Shown: one piece after another, positions 60,657 to 64,000 of the stretch
How the letters are laid out: every line of letters starts with the position of its first letter
Position numbering within the stretch: the first letter of the stretch is position 1
Source: Collybia mongolica
Lineage: Eukaryota > Basidiomycota > Agaricomycetes > Agaricales > Clitocybaceae
NCBI GenBank assembly: GCA_013420905.1
Contig: JAAXNY010000009.1
Coordinates: forward strand, 3,100,001-3,164,000
Reading direction: 5' to 3'
DNA: 64,000 nucleotides
The notes under the pieces: generated by a model
The model's input: the letters and a program-made list of their open reading frames with translations, nothing else
Told to the model about the DNA's origin: nothing
Databases searched by the model: none
Program-made: the position numbers and the translations under genes

Positions 60657-63060
60657 TTTCGACTATTGGTTAGCGTTACCGTGTCGATCGATACCTGCCT
60701 GGAGAAGAAAAGATAGGAACTGCAAGTCGGGATCGAGCGTGCGCGATTCGGTTCTGTATTGTATCCCCCTCGGGACGTCCAACTGGAATTTTTGTTATTG
60801 TTTTTTGTTTTTTTTTTTTTGCTGTACTCGGCACGCGTGAGTTGGGGTTTGAGCGGTTTGAAACTTTGGGTTTATGCTGGTGTTCAGGCAATAGGGCGAA
60901 GAATGCTGTCTGTCGTCTGGAGATGCAGAACATGGAACATGGACACGTATGCGAGCGAGCGGGCGGGCGGGCGAGCGTGAAGATCCGGCGGGGGTCCGTT
61001 GGTAGGACGTTTGATCGTGCAACAGACCAGCGCGCACGACCGGCTCTTAGTGATTTTAATTCTTTCATTTCTTCATTCTTTGTTTCAATTTTTGCGTTTC
61101 AATTCCTTGGTTCCTGGAGGCGAGAGAGGAGGCGCCATCCCCGCATTCTCCCATCCCATCCCATCCCATTCCGTATGTTCGTCGTTGATGCCGGGTTTCT
61201 TTTTCTTTTTCTGTTCATTTTGATCATCATTCGGCGTTGCGTTGGGTTGCATCGCACTCTGGGGGGTCGCGTCTATCTCGTTTTACACTAACACTAACAG
61301 GGTTATGATTTATTGGGTTCTCCTTCCTGGTGCTTGCTACTCGACTCCAGGACCCAGGTGGTGACAGGCGACTTGTCGAGTTAATAAGCATTGTTTGGGG
61401 CTTGTACAGTTATCGTGTGTTAAATTCCAGTGTCAATATTTTATTCACCCCATAGTGCCACAGCAACCCCCCCCCCCCTTTCAAAAAACGCACTTGTACA
61501 AATGAGGGATTGGGATGAAACTAGCACGGCGCTAACGTGGAGCCGCCGTTGCTATGTAAATTGCTACCCACCGGCATTTCACGCTGAGGCGGTAAAGAGT
61601 TCCTTCGGCGGCGCGACTGTATTCGCGATGTAACCCCCCCCACTCCTGATGGAAACTTTTGTAGTTTTTTAGTTTTAGTCGTTGCGGACGTGTTGCCCGG
61701 AACATGTTGGCGAATTTTGTCTCGATTCGGTACAGCCGACGCCCTCTTAACCCGAACTCGGTCTTGCATAGCTTTGGGCTATGGGCTGTGAGGGAGTATG
61801 TATGCTCGGTACCTGATCAGCCCGTGTCGCGTCTTAGAGGGGAAATGTATATGGGTTACCCTCTCTAGCGAGGAGTTTTATTTGATTTATTATCAGTGGG
61901 CTGTTTTTAAGATATGTGCGGTATTTGTGGTATTTCGATGCACTCTAAGTTATTGAGATTCCCACACTTACATTCGTCCTGCCAATACTGGCACAATGGC
62001 ATACTAATACATACCCCCCCAAACGCGAGGACTGGTCCGAGTCCACCGAGTTTTTCTTTTCTGAAATTTGACTTTCAAAGGTCACACAGTTTGAATATGT
62101 AATGTGCAACATGAGGGACACAGAAATTCGACCCGGTTTAGGTGTTGGATGTGAAGCGAGGGCCACGTTACCACCATCGCTTCCACTGCCAACGGTCTAA
62201 CGGATACTAAGCTCAAACCCGATGGCGAATACCGGAAGAATACTAACCACTCCATCAACCCCAGTCCCGCGGGGCTCAACGCGAACTCTATGTCTTCATG
62301 GATAGCGATAGAAATAACCACGGGTAGCTGTGACAAACAAAATGATCAACGTCGACGATAGAAATTCAGAGAAAATGAACCACGGACAAATGATAACAAG
62401 TACGGCAATAGGATAAGTGAGCGCATTCACTGGAGGTGTCGTGGCCGACTCGTAGCGTCTATGAAGGCCATCAAAAACCCATGTAAAAAAAGGCAAGACG
62501 ATAGATGATGTCTTGCGACGTCAAGTATTGGTCAAACGCACGGGGTGCTTTTATTTTTTACCTACAGATGCAGTTCTATATTCTTCGAGCACTCGGCGCT
62601 TTCAACTTTGTAGTAACAAACCTGTTTTCGTGGTGGTACCACATTTTGCAGCTCCAAATTCAGGGAGTCCGAGGGCCACCTCACGCGTACACTGCAGCTG
62701 AACATCGAACATCAAAGTGGGAAATGCAGTTGGAGAGATAGAAACCTTTGCTGAGCTGGCCTATACACTCTTGCTCTGATCCCGGTTTGCAGAGGCCGGA
62801 GATCGCATCATGGAGGCCCTTGCCATTCGGGCGCCAGTCGAGGACCCGGCCACCTCTACATCCCTGGGCGTGCGCTAATTTCCCAATACGAGTTGGAGTA
62901 GGCAGAGCAAGACATCCGTAGGGCATTGGCGTTGCACGATAGACGACAAACGAGGCTCACGGCACACTTCAACTCAATGCACTGTAAAATCCATACAAGT
63001 GATACATACTGAATAAGAAACAGAATAATACAACGACGGTATGGAGGAACACACATAGTA
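60657..63060. other. Intergenic region, no gene seen
   Basis: About 2.4 kb between the ATP15 and FunK1 kinase stops, with homopolymers, a ccatc repeat near 61150, and a C homopolymer (61469-61479). Open frames up to 149 codons overlap low-complexity sequence and have no motif. Confidence 0.5.
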
Positions 63061-64000
63061 TCAAATGGTAATAGTACCCTCGGGTAGACCCAGCTGATCC
63101 TTGCTGCGATGCTCGAGCTCTTCGCCATTGAACGAACTCAGCGATGCTGCTATACGTTGAAAAGCGACCATGCCATCAAGTGTTTCGTCGTCAAACTCAG
63201 GAGGCCCACCCCGACTAGCATCCGCGCCCCCGTTCCCCACACCAAGAAATCCTTTAGCATGAGAATTATGATTCACATTTGTTTTGTTGGTAGCACCAGC
63301 CGTCTGTTCGGCTTCGTACTCTTCGACTTCCGACACCCAGAACATCTTCGCTCCAACGCCCCTACTAAAGGCACCCAAAAGTTTCTTGAGGCGGGGAAGA
63401 AAATCTTGGAAGGATGGGTGGACGAAGCTTGCAACAGTGTTAAAACTCCCTAAAAATATGATCTTCCTTCCAGCGAGGTCATGCCAAGTCACATTAGCGT
63501 CGAACCAGCTGTTGAATTGAGACTCGGGTAACCGCTCAAGCGGGTTGCCGGGTATAAACTTATTTCGGCAACACAGGAGTAACATGACATAGGCCAACGA
63601 CTCCAGATCGTGTCGATAGAGATGGCGCGTGTTGGCTGTAAGGAGATCAATGGCCATAAAAGGGGGAGTCCCAGTCCGCTGCGAGGAGGTTTGGTCCCCC
63701 TGGTCCACATTTTGTCGGAGAGATGACAAATCGAGGTCGTTCAAAACACCATATGTTTTCCCGTCGATGATGCGATACATGACGTTGCCAGAACTGATGT
63801 CCCGGTGAAGGATTAAAGGATAGTCGTAAAGCCACCGGTGGCCTGAAATCATGTGTCAAGAAAGTACAAATTTATCATAGATAAATGTATCCAACTTACA
63901 CAGGAAGATGTCGTAGAAAGCTTGGGCATATCCTAAGAGAGATGGAAGTGTAGTGATCTTGTGGAGTTTTTCCTGAATCGAGATTCGAAGAACTCGAACC
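63061..64000 (-). CDS. FunK1-type protein kinase, 3' part (5' end outside the window)
   Basis: Two exons are visible, 63900-64000 (open to the edge) and 63061-63842, separated by a 57-nt intron. The upstream exon reads LHKITTLPSLLGYAQAFYDI and joins as LCHRWLYDYPLILHRDISSG, the signature of the FunK1 family of fungal kinases. The catalytic loop is LILHRDISSGNVMY (Asp in HRD present, Asn present). The metal-binding motif reads LNDLDLSS, with DLD in place of DFG. A TGTPPFMAIDLL activation-segment block and a low-complexity tail follow. This family is greatly expanded in mushrooms; substrates are mostly unknown. Kinase lobe residues upstream (Gly loop, Lys) lie beyond the window. Confidence 0.9.

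Noticed and set aside
63843..63852. ATG at 63852 as the start of the kinase
   Set aside because: It lies in intron sequence just before the acceptor; the upstream exon continues the kinase fold to the window edge.

Overview
The window reads as nuclear DNA of an agaricomycete (mushroom-forming) basidiomycete. The genes are split by many short introns of about 45-70 nt. The families are typical of that group: a FunK1-type protein kinase, an F-box-like protein, a DUF6534-type multi-span membrane protein and a monocarboxylate-type MFS transporter. Housekeeping genes are clearly fungal (fibrillarin, PMT2, mL54, eIF4A, ATP synthase epsilon, a Rab GTPase). I saw no tRNA, rRNA, CRISPR array or intact transposon.

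Layout. 1-230 is the 5' end of a leftward MFS transporter. 1.3-6.1 kb holds fibrillarin and PMT2 in tandem. 6.3-16.5 kb is a run of leftward genes: a hypothetical protein, an F-box protein, a long coiled-coil protein, a ten-exon DUF6534-type membrane protein and mL54. 16.5-31 kb is a tandem triplication of a roughly 4.7-5.2 kb unit. Each unit carries one intact leftward four-exon gene for an unrecognised protein of about 145 aa, a conserved promoter block, a conserved 13-nt inverted repeat, and degenerate sequence. 31.3-33.4 kb has an unrecognised membrane protein with an inverted fragment of a paralogue beside it. 33.8-47.5 kb holds a TFIIIC/WD40-type protein, a divergent MDR oxidoreductase, a family 2 glycosyltransferase, a divergent SKN1/KRE6-type GH16 protein, and a single-span surface protein. 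47.5-54.5 kb is gene-poor, with a 230-245 bp tandem repeat and many simple repeats. 54.5-60.7 kb is GC-rich and gene-dense: eIF4A, a dual-specificity phosphatase, a Rab GTPase and ATP synthase epsilon. 60.7-63 kb shows no gene. 63.06-64.0 kb is the 3' part of a FunK1 kinase.

How the genes fit together. PMT2, the GT2 enzyme and the GH16 SKN1/KRE6 protein all belong to cell-wall or secretory glycan assembly, and the last two are divergent neighbours. The main novelty candidate is the triplicated locus. Its three copies keep frame and intron positions, yet two use a GC-AG intron where the third uses GT-AG. The second candidate is the 404-aa membrane protein at 32-33.4 kb. It has an in-frame TAG that a 45-nt intron could remove, and a textbook GC-AG intron. 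Exon boundaries were read by eye from splice signals and reading-frame continuity; no alignment was run.
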